Below, one piece after another: positions 42,586-50,586 of a stretch of DNA of 64,000 nt. This DNA comes from Clostridia bacterium. Lineage in GTDB: Bacteria > Bacillota > Clostridia > Oscillospirales > Acutalibacteraceae. The translations under genes were made by a program, and so were the position numbers. Location: positions 1-64,000 of the forward strand of contig JAGAOS010000003.1 of NCBI GenBank assembly GCA_017623575.1. Reading direction: 5' to 3'. How positions within the stretch are numbered: position 1 is the first letter of the stretch; the number at the start of each line of letters is the position of its first letter. The notes beneath the pieces were generated by a model. It saw nothing but the letters and a program-made list of their open reading frames with translations, had not been told where the DNA came from and did no database searches.

Positions 42586-43800
42586 TTAGTTTGCGTATTC
42601 GTCAGCAAAGGTAGAACAGGATTCAACACGAATCATATAATTTTCTACCAAACGCTCAGCAGTTTTGGTAGCCTTCCAGCCTGCAGAAGCCCTCTGATTA
42701 AGAGGATCGGCAGTACCGGCAGAGCCAAGCTGCTTTACAATATGCTCAAGACCGCCGTTTTCAAGCTCTGTAACGCCGTATGCATTTGCACCAAGGATGA
42801 GTGTGGAGTACACACTGATACCATCCTGACCGCCCTCACCGGGATAAACGGTTGCATTGGCATTTGCAGTAATTGCAGAATCAACTGTTATACTTGCGCT
42901 GCCTGCGGTGGCAGAGGTAGCACTTACAATCTCTCTTGCCTCGCCTGCGATAATAACACTGCGACCTACAAGCTTTTCGGCATCTTCGGCTGTTATTTCC
43001 TCATTTACGGTAATTTCGGTGCCGCCTGTAACGGCAGTCTTTACCGAAAGATTTCGGGCAGATGCGGTTAAATCCTCACCGCGAAAAATTTTCGCCTCAT
43101 TGGATTCAACAAAACGAACATTGCCTATTTTGCCTACCTCACCGTTGAAAAGGTTTTCGGGCGCAGAATACTTGTGAGCATCCATCCACTCCTCACTGCG
43201 CATAAGGTCATATGCAACAAAGGGGTGAATAATGCCAACATAACTGCCGTTAATGGTCTTTGCAAGGTTGTTTTTAAGCTTTGCGGCGGCGCGGAGAATA
43301 ACATCCACGCTGAGCTTTGCATCGCCTGTAAGGGATGAACGGGCAGTTACGGCAGTAGTAGCGCCATTTTTAACAATGGGGGCATACATAACATTGGTAC
43401 CACCGTTTAAAACCTCACGGGTGACGGTATCCAAGGTGCGTCCTGCCTGATCGCCTAAAATTTCGGTAGCCTGAACCATATTGGTATCAATGGTAGTAAG
43501 CTCCAGCATATCGGGAATACCTACCCAACCGCCGTACTGTGCAACGGTGGAGCTGACAGTGGAAACCTTAAGCTCCTGACCGTCGGGAGTAATACCCTCA
43601 GCAAGGGGTTTTGTTGCCTTAGGCAGTGGTGAATACTTACGGAATTCGATTGTTTTTCCGTTACCCTTTGGAATAGGGTGTTTCTGACCAAACTGGTCAT
43701 GTACAAGATTTTCGTTTGCATTATCACAAAGATAATCCTTGTAGTAGGTTCTCATATCATTAGAAAGAGTTGTTTCGTTATTATTGATTTTTTCGCTCAT
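42586..43800 (-). CDS. phage major capsid protein, N4-gp56 family
   Basis: This 404-residue capsid protein resembles the N4-gp56 family of HK97-like shells. Family blocks are NGKTIEFRKYSPLPKATKPLAEG near residue 48, VAQYGGWVGIPDMLELTTID near 86, and AGRTLDTVTREVLNGGTNVM near 118. An inserted beta domain (about 225-320) precedes the C-terminal EHIVKQLGSAGTADPLNQRA segment. It follows the scaffold gene by 12 bases. The frame is intact, and a hairpin after it may boost its expression. Confidence 0.88.
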   Translation of the reverse strand: MSEKINNNETTLSNDMRTYYKDYLCDNANENLVHDQFGQKHPIPKGNGKTIEFRKYSPLPKATKPLAEGITPDGQELKVSTVSSTVAQYGGWVGIPDMLELTTIDTNMVQATEILGDQAGRTLDTVTREVLNGGTNVMYAPIVKNGATTAVTARSSLTGDAKLSVDVILRAAAKLKNNLAKTINGSYVGIIHPFVAYDLMRSEEWMDAHKYSAPENLFNGEVGKIGNVRFVESNEAKIFRGEDLTASARNLSVKTAVTGGTEITVNEEITAEDAEKLVGRSVIIAGEAREIVSATSATAGSASITVDSAITANANATVYPGEGGQDGISVYSTLILGANAYGVTELENGGLEHIVKQLGSAGTADPLNQRASAGWKATKTAERLVENYMIRVESCSTFADEYAN

Positions 43801-43812
43801 TTAAATTCTCCT

Positions 43813-44457
43813 TTAAAATCCTATTTGTTCACCCATAAGGGCCTTTTTAGCAAGCTCTCTGCGTCTTTCGGGGGTAAGAGAGCTTGCCGAAAGCTTTGCC
43901 GAATAGCCCTTGCCCGTAAGTGCCGATTCATAAGGTCGTGCCGCCTTACTGCGGATACTGTCGGTAAGCTGTTTTGCCGCAAGCTCGGCCCCATAGCGCA
44001 TCGAGGAGTCCATAATTTCATCAAGGTGGAGGACACGATATGCCGTATCGGGGTCGACGCCTGCCAAAATAAGGTCATCGTAGGTGGATTTTTCTTTTTT
44101 TACGGCAGACTCACTACCGTTTGGGGTATTTTCAAAATCGGGAGCTTTATCATCCCCCTGACTTTGATTCGCCGCCTTATTTTCGGCGATTTTTTGTTCC
44201 TTAAACCTTTTGTTTATAATGCCTTGCACCTTTTTTGCAAAAGCATCCTTATAGGGGCCTTTTATAAGCTCCTCAAAATCTGCATCCAATAAGGCTATAT
44301 CTGAAGCCTCAGTGGATTTGTTCTCCCTGTCGGTAGAGGTGTTTTGATTTTCCGCAGGAATATCGCCTTTGTTCTCTGAATTGTTTTTCGACATTGTCCT
44401 GTCGGCGGGGTTATCCTCACACTCAACAGGTGTTAAAATATCGGTTTCTTTTTGCAC
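43813..44457 (-). CDS. phage scaffolding protein
   Basis: This highly charged, low-complexity protein of about 214 residues has acidic, Asn/Glu/Ser-rich N-terminal parts. A helical C-terminus ends SLTPERRRELAKKALMGEQIGF. That composition and its place directly before the capsid gene are typical of scaffolds that guide head assembly and then leave. I start at the GTG at 44457 because a strong AAAGGAG lies 8 bases before it. It is the first gene of phage module 2. Confidence 0.72.
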   Translation of the reverse strand: MQKETDILTPVECEDNPADRTMSKNNSENKGDIPAENQNTSTDRENKSTEASDIALLDADFEELIKGPYKDAFAKKVQGIINKRFKEQKIAENKAANQSQGDDKAPDFENTPNGSESAVKKEKSTYDDLILAGVDPDTAYRVLHLDEIMDSSMRYGAELAAKQLTDSIRSKAARPYESALTGKGYSAKLSASSLTPERRRELAKKALMGEQIGF

Positions 44458-44495
44458 AAAAATTCTCCTTTCATCGTCTTTCCGAAGAGTCATTC

Positions 44496-44523
44496 CACAA
44501 TGAATGGCGCCTTGTTCATTGTG
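44496..44523 (-). promoter_or_regulatory. inverted repeat at the start of module 2
   Basis: CACAATGAA and TTCATTGTG form perfect 9-base arms around a 10-base spacer. They lie directly downstream of the -10 of the module 2 promoter, across the predicted start. It could be an operator or a leader hairpin. Confidence 0.6.
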
Positions 44524-44530
44524 TGAGCCT

Positions 44531-44566
44531 ATTATAACAACAAATTTTTTATCTTTCCCCCCACTA
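44531..44566 (-). promoter_or_regulatory. unusual promoter of phage module 2
   Basis: On the minus strand, TAGTGGGGGGAAAG (44553-44566) is followed after exactly 16 bases by TATAAT (44531-44536). The 14-mer and the spacing are identical to those before module 1 (30554-30589). No standard -35 is present. Confidence 0.78.
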
Positions 44567-44569
44567 TTT

Positions 44570-44611
44570 TAAAAACAAAAATCCCGCTACGGATTTCTCC
44601 GTAACGGGTCT
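44570..44611 (-). terminator. terminator of the beta-mannosidase transcript
   Basis: On the minus strand, CCCGTTACGGA pairs with TCCGTAGCGGG (one mismatch), followed by ATTTTTG. It separates host transcription from the module 2 promoter. Confidence 0.75.
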
Positions 44612-44631
44612 TTAAAAGATAACATATAAAA

Positions 44632-47091
44632 CTAAAATTCTATACTGTATGCGGTTAAAGCAATTTCATCTGAATCGTGTATTCTTGCCTTTTTAAAGCC
44701 GATTTTTCTGGTTTCTCCGGGAAGCATTGAGAAGTAGTTATCATCAAAAACATACTCACCCTCAAGCTCCACCGTATGAACATAACTGCTTGCCGTAATG
44801 GTTATGCTATCCTCGGTCTGATTGGTAACGGCAACGCCCTCTGTGGGAGCAATTGGCAGATTCCCCTCGCGATAGAAGGTACGATAAACCTTACCCTCTG
44901 CCTTAAATTCAGCAATAAGAACATCGCCTGCACCCATAATACTTACAGGCACAGATTTTACTACGGTTGCCACCGCACCCTTTCCCGTAATAACAGTTGT
45001 GCTGTGTTCCTTAATTCCTGAACTGCTTAATATGTAAAGGGTAAGCTCTCCCGATACATCCTTAGCCTCATCACTTGTGATGTAAATATCATAATTTTCG
45101 CCCTTTTTGGTTGCAGAAAGCAGTACGGGGGCGGCGGCGCGCTTAAAGGAATAGAAGGATGCCTTGGGCTGGCAATAGTAATCCACAAATGCCCAGCCGA
45201 TTGCTGCGGGCCAGCAGTCATTCCACATCCAGTAAATCTCGCCGTTGCAATAACCCTTATTGCGGCGAAGATTTTCCATAGTAATTCTTACCCACTCATA
45301 CTGAGCATATTTAAGCTTAAACACCTTGTCCACGGAATCCTTGAACTCGCCCAAAACCTTGCGTGCAAAGTTGCCTGCAAAATAAACGTTAGGAACCTCA
45401 GGTGTGCCTTGATCCTTGGTGTGGAAAAGCCACATATCATCACTGTTAAAAATATCATCATCGGTCATAAAACGGCGAAGCGAGGGCAGACTTGATGCAC
45501 CGAGAGTAGGCTCCTCTGAAACAAAGCGAGAGAGCATCATTTCAAAAAACTCTTTATAATCGGTCATATCCTGCTTGTTGATATACGGATACAATGTGTT
45601 ACCCAAAAAGTTAGTATGATGGGTTGTACCCACCGTCATAGACTGATACTCAATGCCACCGCAGGGACTGGAGGGCATAAATCTTCTTTGCGGGTCAAAC
45701 CTCATTAAAACGGGTGCTATACCGCTGTGAATAGCCGTTCTGCCATCATATTCCTCTTTATCATCATGGCCTCTTACAGCATTTTCATTATCACCCGACC
45801 ACCACATAAGGCTGGGATGATTTCTAAGCTTTTTGGCGGCATACTCGGTTTCATTTTTAAGCTGATTTATAAAATAATCGTCATATTCGGGGTACTGACC
45901 GCAGGCCATTAAAAAGTCCTGAGTAGTCATAATTCCAAGGCGGTCACACTCATCATAAAAATGCTGTCTTTCAAAAATTCCGCCGCCCCAGACTCTGAGC
46001 ATATTTAAGTTAGCCTCTTTTGCAAGAGTTAAAATCTCGGTTATCTTTTCATTATCCTCTGCCGAGGGAAATGGCTCTGATGGCACCCAGTTTGCGCCCT
46101 TACAAAAAACAGGAACCCCGTTAACCCTGAGCTCAAAACCGGAAAATTCCTCGTTTTGGTCCACCTTCTGACCAAGGGGTGTGGACTTAATGCTAAGAGC
46201 CTTGTTGTAATATTCACCGCCTACAGCATCCCTTACCTGATGAATAACAGCAGTACGAATACCGAATTTAAATTCTCTATTGTGAATTTTTAAGGTATAA
46301 ATAGGCTGCTCACCGTACCCGGCGGGATACCAAAGCCTGCCACCCACAATATTAATGTGGTCTTTAAGCTCTTTTTCCTTAACAAAATATTTATGCGAGT
46401 GAACAATTTCTCCCTCCGGCGAAATTACCTCAACGGTTATATGCTCGCCCTTTTCAAAGTTTTTAAACTCTGCCTCAAAGCAAATTTGGGGAGCATCACC
46501 CTCAATGCTAACGGTGTAAATGTAGGCATTTTCCACTGCAAATTCATCACCGATTTCAATGTAGGCATCTTTAAAAATACCTGCAGTTACAAATCTTGCA
46601 ACCCAGTCCCAACCATAGGTACACTGTATACGACGGGAATGAAGTCTTTCGGTGGTAAATGCACCGGGGAGAGCGCGTTTGCCCTCAACCTCTTTAATGG
46701 GTGAACGGAAATACACCTTAATATTGTTCTGACCCTTACAAAGAATATCGGTAACATCAAAACGATGCTCTATGAACATATCATCGGTCTGAGCCAAAAG
46801 CTTACCGTTTAAAAATATATTTGCATATGTATCCAATCCCTTAAAAACAAGCTCCGCCTTTTTGGGGATGCTATCCACCTCAAAGGTTTTGGAGTATTCA
46901 AAGTCTCGGTTTTCTATCCATTTGCATTTATCGGCATTATCGCGATAGAAAATATCGTAATCTATAATATTTTCTGCTATTAAGTCAGTATGTACGCAAC
47001 CGGGAACGGTACCGTTAAAGGCAAAATCCTTCTTGCCTTCTTCGGTAAAGCAGATTCCTTCCCAACTGCCGTTTAAACAAATTTTTTGCAT
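44632..47091 (-). CDS. beta-mannosidase-like glycosidase (GH2)
   Basis: This 819-residue enzyme has GH2 architecture. A sugar-binding jelly-roll (about 1-165) includes GTVPGCVHTDLI and FKGLDTYANIFLNG. A beta-sandwich and a TIM barrel follow. In the barrel, KGANWVPSEPFPS and MLRVWGGGIFE precede the acid/base region WWSGDNENAV, and the nucleophile Glu lies in RFVSEEPTLGA. These match beta-mannosidases that release mannose from manno-oligosaccharides. There is no signal peptide, so it acts on imported sugars, and it would complement the alpha-galactosidase in galactomannan use. WWSGDNEN deviates slightly from the usual WCGNNE. Confidence 0.9.
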   Translation of the reverse strand: MQKICLNGSWEGICFTEEGKKDFAFNGTVPGCVHTDLIAENIIDYDIFYRDNADKCKWIENRDFEYSKTFEVDSIPKKAELVFKGLDTYANIFLNGKLLAQTDDMFIEHRFDVTDILCKGQNNIKVYFRSPIKEVEGKRALPGAFTTERLHSRRIQCTYGWDWVARFVTAGIFKDAYIEIGDEFAVENAYIYTVSIEGDAPQICFEAEFKNFEKGEHITVEVISPEGEIVHSHKYFVKEKELKDHINIVGGRLWYPAGYGEQPIYTLKIHNREFKFGIRTAVIHQVRDAVGGEYYNKALSIKSTPLGQKVDQNEEFSGFELRVNGVPVFCKGANWVPSEPFPSAEDNEKITEILTLAKEANLNMLRVWGGGIFERQHFYDECDRLGIMTTQDFLMACGQYPEYDDYFINQLKNETEYAAKKLRNHPSLMWWSGDNENAVRGHDDKEEYDGRTAIHSGIAPVLMRFDPQRRFMPSSPCGGIEYQSMTVGTTHHTNFLGNTLYPYINKQDMTDYKEFFEMMLSRFVSEEPTLGASSLPSLRRFMTDDDIFNSDDMWLFHTKDQGTPEVPNVYFAGNFARKVLGEFKDSVDKVFKLKYAQYEWVRITMENLRRNKGYCNGEIYWMWNDCWPAAIGWAFVDYYCQPKASFYSFKRAAAPVLLSATKKGENYDIYITSDEAKDVSGELTLYILSSSGIKEHSTTVITGKGAVATVVKSVPVSIMGAGDVLIAEFKAEGKVYRTFYREGNLPIAPTEGVAVTNQTEDSITITASSYVHTVELEGEYVFDDNYFSMLPGETRKIGFKKARIHDSDEIALTAYSIEF

Positions 47092-47121
47092 AATAATCTC
47101 TCCTTAAAGGGTCATAAAATG

Positions 47122-47823
47122 TTAATCTCGGTTTCGACTGATGATACTGAGCAATCTAATGAATAGATTTATTATATCCAAATAAAGGTCTAATGCGCAA
47201 TCTACTGCATTGTCGGCAGTTTTGGGGTACATCTGCGCCTTCTGCCAGTCGTAGCCTATATAAAGTGAAAATATAACAACAAAAATCCAGTTAAAGGCAT
47301 TTCCCGCATAACCCAGAAAAGTTGCAATTATATTAGCAATAAGCCCAATCAATAAGGAAATAAAAAGTGTTCTTCCCATTTTTGCAAAGGCTCGGGGGAA
47401 AGCGGTGCCCAAAATCATCATAACAGCGGTTACAGCACCCGTTGTAACAATTGCAAGCAGAATATCACTTATATAATAAAATGGTAGCGAAACAGCTAAA
47501 ACCGCGCCTATCGGCACAACAACCAGATTATAACCCAAAAAGCTTATAAACGGATTTTGCGCTTTGAAGGATATTGCAGAACCTACAATGCACAGAATAA
47601 AATAGCCTATTATAAATATAAAATAGTGTTTACTTGCAACGGAAATGAAAAAATCACTTCCTAGCCATACAATAAGTGCATTTACAATAAATCCGTACAA
47701 AAGCACTCCGCCTATAATAAGATTATAGGTTGATGCGGTAATGCTGTCTGCAAAATTCATACGGATTTTTTTACGGTTAGCATTATTAAAAATGCTGTTG
47801 CTTTGTGTATTATTTTGTTGCAT
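47122..47823 (-). CDS. Bax inhibitor-1/YccA-family membrane protein
   Basis: This 233-residue protein has seven membrane segments and the family C-terminus ALDLYLDIINLFIRLLSII. Bacterial members are calcium-leak or stress-related membrane proteins, and the exact role is unclear. The N-terminal tail is Asn/Gln-rich. It has its own promoter divergent from lexA. The downstream beta-mannosidase gene starts 31 bases on and may be co-transcribed. Confidence 0.88.
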   Translation of the reverse strand: MQQNNTQSNSIFNNANRKKIRMNFADSITASTYNLIIGGVLLYGFIVNALIVWLGSDFFISVASKHYFIFIIGYFILCIVGSAISFKAQNPFISFLGYNLVVVPIGAVLAVSLPFYYISDILLAIVTTGAVTAVMMILGTAFPRAFAKMGRTLFISLLIGLIANIIATFLGYAGNAFNWIFVVIFSLYIGYDWQKAQMYPKTADNAVDCALDLYLDIINLFIRLLSIISRNRD

Positions 47824-47853
47824 TAAAAAACCTCCAATTATACTAACGCGCCT

Positions 47854-47882
47854 ATTATATCACATCAAAAATGATATTTCAA
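47854..47882 (-). promoter_or_regulatory. promoter of the Bax-inhibitor-like gene
   Basis: On the minus strand, -35 TTGAAA (47877-47882), a 17-base spacer, and -10 TATAAT (47854-47859), about 30 bases before the ATG. Confidence 0.7.
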
Positions 47883-47921
47883 TTAAAATTGAGCAATTAA
47901 CTATATTAAAGCTTATTATAC

Positions 47922-47972
47922 TTGATTTAAATAATAAAATATGATATACTAAAATCAAAAGAACATTTGTTT
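47922..47972 (+). promoter_or_regulatory. lexA promoter with LexA-box-like site
   Basis: -35 TTGATT (47922-47927), a 17-base spacer, and -10 TATACT (47945-47950). GAACATTTGTTT (47961-47972), close to the Firmicute GAAC-N4-GTTC box, follows the predicted start. This fits SOS autoregulation. Confidence 0.7.
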
Positions 47973-48038
47973 TATTGCAAAACGCCCTAAAATAACCATT
48001 TTTTTGCAATTTGGTGATTATTAAAAAGGAGAAAAATA

Positions 48039-48626
48039 ATGGACAGACCCACCTTAACAGAAAAGCAAGCAAGGGTATACAAGCTAATAGTTCAGTCCCT
48101 TTCTGAGGGTATACCACCCACCGTTCGTGAGCTTTGCTCTCAGGCAGGAATAAAATCCACATCCACGGTTCACGGCATTTTAGCCGCTCTGGAGGATGGC
48201 GGTTATATAACCCGCAATGCAGGCAACTCACGCGGAATCCGCCTTATGGGCAGCTCACCCTCCGCACAGGTTCCCGTACTGGGCAAGGTAACAGCGGGCA
48301 ACCCCATTCTGGCTGTAGAGGATATTGAGGATTACATTCCCTACCCCACCCGCGACGCTGATGGGCTTTTCGCCCTTAGAGTATCGGGCCTTAGTATGCG
48401 TGATGCAGGTATTTTAGACGGTGACCTTATTATAGCCGATAAAAACCTCTCCTCCCGCTCCGGAGATATAGTAGTTGCTATGATTGAGGATGAAGCCACA
48501 GTTAAGCGTCTGGGCTTTGAGGGCGGAGTTCCTGTGCTTTACCCCGAAAATCCCGATTTTGAGCCTATTCACGCCGAAAGAATAGATATTTTAGGCAAGG
48601 TTGTAGGCAGCTTCAGGCAGTATTGA
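48039..48626 (+). CDS. lexA: LexA repressor
   Basis: LexA represses SOS genes and cleaves itself when RecA is activated. The 195-residue protein has a winged helix (PTVRELCSQAGIKSTSTVHG) and the Ala86-Gly87 cleavage site in KVTAGNP. The catalytic Ser119 lies in VSGLSMRDAGI and Lys156 in EATVKRL. A LexA-box-like site follows its own promoter. No similar box is seen at the two phage module promoters, so SOS control of those is not indicated by sequence. Confidence 0.95.
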   Translation: MDRPTLTEKQARVYKLIVQSLSEGIPPTVRELCSQAGIKSTSTVHGILAALEDGGYITRNAGNSRGIRLMGSSPSAQVPVLGKVTAGNPILAVEDIEDYIPYPTRDADGLFALRVSGLSMRDAGILDGDLIIADKNLSSRSGDIVVAMIEDEATVKRLGFEGGVPVLYPENPDFEPIHAERIDILGKVVGSFRQY

Positions 48627-48639
48627 TTAGGGTGGAAAA

Positions 48640-49431
48640 ATGGAAAATAATCAACAAAACAATGAAATAATTTTACCGGGCGAAAAGGTTAAAATCCGTT
48701 ACGCCCTTTTAGATGAGCTGCGCGGTTTTTTGGTGCTTTGTATGGTGATTTACCACGGTCTGCTTTCCGTTTACAATATATTGGGGCTTAAAACGGCAGA
48801 TACTCTCTTTGATTTTTTCACTCCGGCAGTGCCGTTTTTTGCAGGCGCATTTATTATGCTTTCGGGTATGATGTGCGGCTATTCACATTCCAATATACTG
48901 CGCGGTCTTAAATGCACCGCCCTTGCAATTGTGGTTTCGGTAGTAACCATATTAGGGGCAGAATTTATGGGCAGAATAGATATTCGCTTTGGCATACTGC
49001 ATCTGCTTGGATTTTCTATGACCTTTTGCGGACTTTTTGACTTTGCCTTTAAAAAAATAAACAAGTGGGCAGGCGTTATAACCGCCTTTGCCCTATTTAT
49101 AGTATTATACGGTGTACCTAATGATTATACAGATTTTGTGGGAATAAGAAATATTATTCCCGCTGAATGGTATCTTAAAGATAACCTTTTCCCGTTTGGA
49201 ATAACGGCACCGGGCTTTTTCTCTGCCGACTATTTTCCCATAATTCCGTGGTTCTTTTTGTTCCTTACGGGATATTTCCTTTTTAAGTTCCATTTTGCAG
49301 AAAAATACAGCAATTTTTTCATTCCTAAAAGAATAAAGCCCTTAGGCTTTTTAGGTAGGCATGCTTTGATTATTTATATTCTGCATCAGCCTGTAATTTA
49401 TCTTATTTGCATACCGTTTACTTTCAATTAA
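48640..49431 (+). CDS. DUF1624/heparan-alpha-glucosaminide acetyltransferase-like membrane protein
   Basis: This 263-residue protein has about seven membrane helices and the N-terminal motif [20 protein letters not shown], typical of DUF1624 and related acyltransferases. The His in the YHG motif is the expected catalytic or acceptor residue. It may acetylate a cell-surface sugar. The gene follows lexA by 13 bases and precedes rnhA by 14 bases. No functional link between these three is obvious. Confidence 0.78.
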   Translation: MENNQQNNEIILPGEKVKIRYALLDELRGFLVLCMVIYHGLLSVYNILGLKTADTLFDFFTPAVPFFAGAFIMLSGMMCGYSHSNILRGLKCTALAIVVSVVTILGAEFMGRIDIRFGILHLLGFSMTFCGLFDFAFKKINKWAGVITAFALFIVLYGVPNDYTDFVGIRNIIPAEWYLKDNLFPFGITAPGFFSADYFPIIPWFFLFLTGYFLFKFHFAEKYSNFFIPKRIKPLGFLGRHALIIYILHQPVIYLICIPFTFN

Positions 49432-49445
49432 TGGAGAAACAAAAA

Positions 49446-49889
49446 ATGAAAAAACAAGTTGAACTTTTTACAGACGGCGCCTGCTCAGGTAATCCCGGCC
49501 CCGGCGGTTGGGGCGCAATACTACGGTTCGGCACCCACGAAAAGGAGCTTTCGGGCGGCGAAGAAAGCACCACCAATAACCGAATGGAGCTAACCGCCGT
49601 TATTGAGGGTCTGCTTGCCCTTAAAGAGCCTTGTAATGTAACCCTTACAACCGATTCCCGCTATGTTGCCGACGGACTTTGCAAAGGCTGGGCGGCAAAC
49701 TGGAAGAAAAACGGCTGGCGCAGAGCAGATAAAAAGCCTGCCCTTAATCCCGATTTGTGGGATGAGCTTTTGCGCCTTGCCGATATTCACAGCATTACCG
49801 TCAACTGGATAAAGGGTCACGCAGGTCACCGCGAAAATGAGCGTTGTGACACCCTTGCCGTTGCCCAATCACAAAAGTTTTTAAAATAG
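49446..49889 (+). CDS. rnhA: ribonuclease HI
   Basis: RNase H1 cuts RNA in RNA-DNA hybrids. The catalytic residues sit almost at E. coli numbering: Asp10 ([12 protein letters not shown]), Glu48 (RMELTAV), Asp70 (TTDSRYV) and Asp135 (NERCDTLA), with His in KGHAGH. The length is 147 residues from the ATG at 49446 (GGAGA upstream), which lacks the out-of-family extension of the longer frame. A terminator follows. Confidence 0.95.
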   Translation: MKKQVELFTDGACSGNPGPGGWGAILRFGTHEKELSGGEESTTNNRMELTAVIEGLLALKEPCNVTLTTDSRYVADGLCKGWAANWKKNGWRRADKKPALNPDLWDELLRLADIHSITVNWIKGHAGHRENERCDTLAVAQSQKFLK

Positions 49890-49946
49890 AATTTACCAAG
49901 CGCTTTTAAATGTAGTTTAAATAATTTTTGGCTTTTTATTAGTTTA

Positions 49947-49987
49947 AAATTGCAGTTTTATATAATCATTATAAAACTGCGATTTTA
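49947..49987 (+). terminator. terminator after rnhA
   Basis: GCAGTTTTAT (49952-49961) pairs with ATAAAACTGC (49971-49980), followed by GATTTTA. It is modest but well placed. Confidence 0.55.
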
Positions 49988-49990
49988 CTA

Positions 49991-50019
49991 TTGAATTTCA
50001 CAAGATATTAGTTTATGAT
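49991..50019 (+). promoter_or_regulatory. promoter of the ygjV-like gene
   Basis: -35 TTGAAT (49991-49996), a 17-base spacer, and -10 TATGAT (50014-50019), about 40 bases before the GTG start. Confidence 0.6.
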
Positions 50020-50058
50020 AAATACATCAAATAATAAAAAAAGATAAGGTGTATTGTA

Positions 50059-50583
50059 GTGGAAATCGTTGGACAAATATTCAGCATTATCGGTATGGCT
50101 TTAACGATAATATCATTTCAAATGAAAACAAAAAAACAAATACTTCTAATACAAACTGTGGGCTCGGCTTTTTTTCTGGCCAGCTATGTCCTTTTTGCAA
50201 GCTGGGCCGCGGTCTGCTTGAATATAGTATTTTTAATCAGAAATACTGTTTTTTATTTTAAGGATAAAAAGTGGGCAAGTCACGGTGTTTGGCTTTATTT
50301 AATTTTAGCATTGGTGATTGCGGCAGGCGCCTTGGGCTTCAATACATATTGGGATATTGTGCCAATTATAGGTTCAATATTCGGTACGGTGGCGGCATAT
50401 ATGAAAAATGAAAATATGTTCCGCTTGCTAAAGCTTGGTGATTCTCCCTGCTGGTTGATTTATAATATATCTATTCCATCAATTGGCGGAACCATTTGCG
50501 AAGCAATTAATATAGTATCAATTTTAGTAGGTCTTATAAGATACAGAAAATACGGTTTTTCAAAAACAGAGAGGATGCCCTGA
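50059..50583 (+). CDS. YgjV-family inner membrane protein
   Basis: This 174-residue protein has about five membrane helices and the family's N-terminal pattern GQIFSIIGMALTIISFQMKTKK, followed by QTVGSAFFLASYVLF. It also has the C-terminal SPCWLIYNISIPSIGGTICE. The function of this family is unknown. It begins with GTG after AAGGTG and ends 3 bases before the next gene, so it is co-transcribed with the DUF5107 gene. A transport role linked to that gene is possible. Confidence 0.82.
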   Translation: MEIVGQIFSIIGMALTIISFQMKTKKQILLIQTVGSAFFLASYVLFASWAAVCLNIVFLIRNTVFYFKDKKWASHGVWLYLILALVIAAGALGFNTYWDIVPIIGSIFGTVAAYMKNENMFRLLKLGDSPCWLIYNISIPSIGGTICEAINIVSILVGLIRYRKYGFSKTERMP

Positions 50584-50586
50584 AAA

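Noticed and set aside
47961..47972. SOS control of the phage modules by LexA
   Set aside because: A LexA-box-like site is seen only at lexA. Neither module promoter has a GAAC-N4-GTTC-like site.
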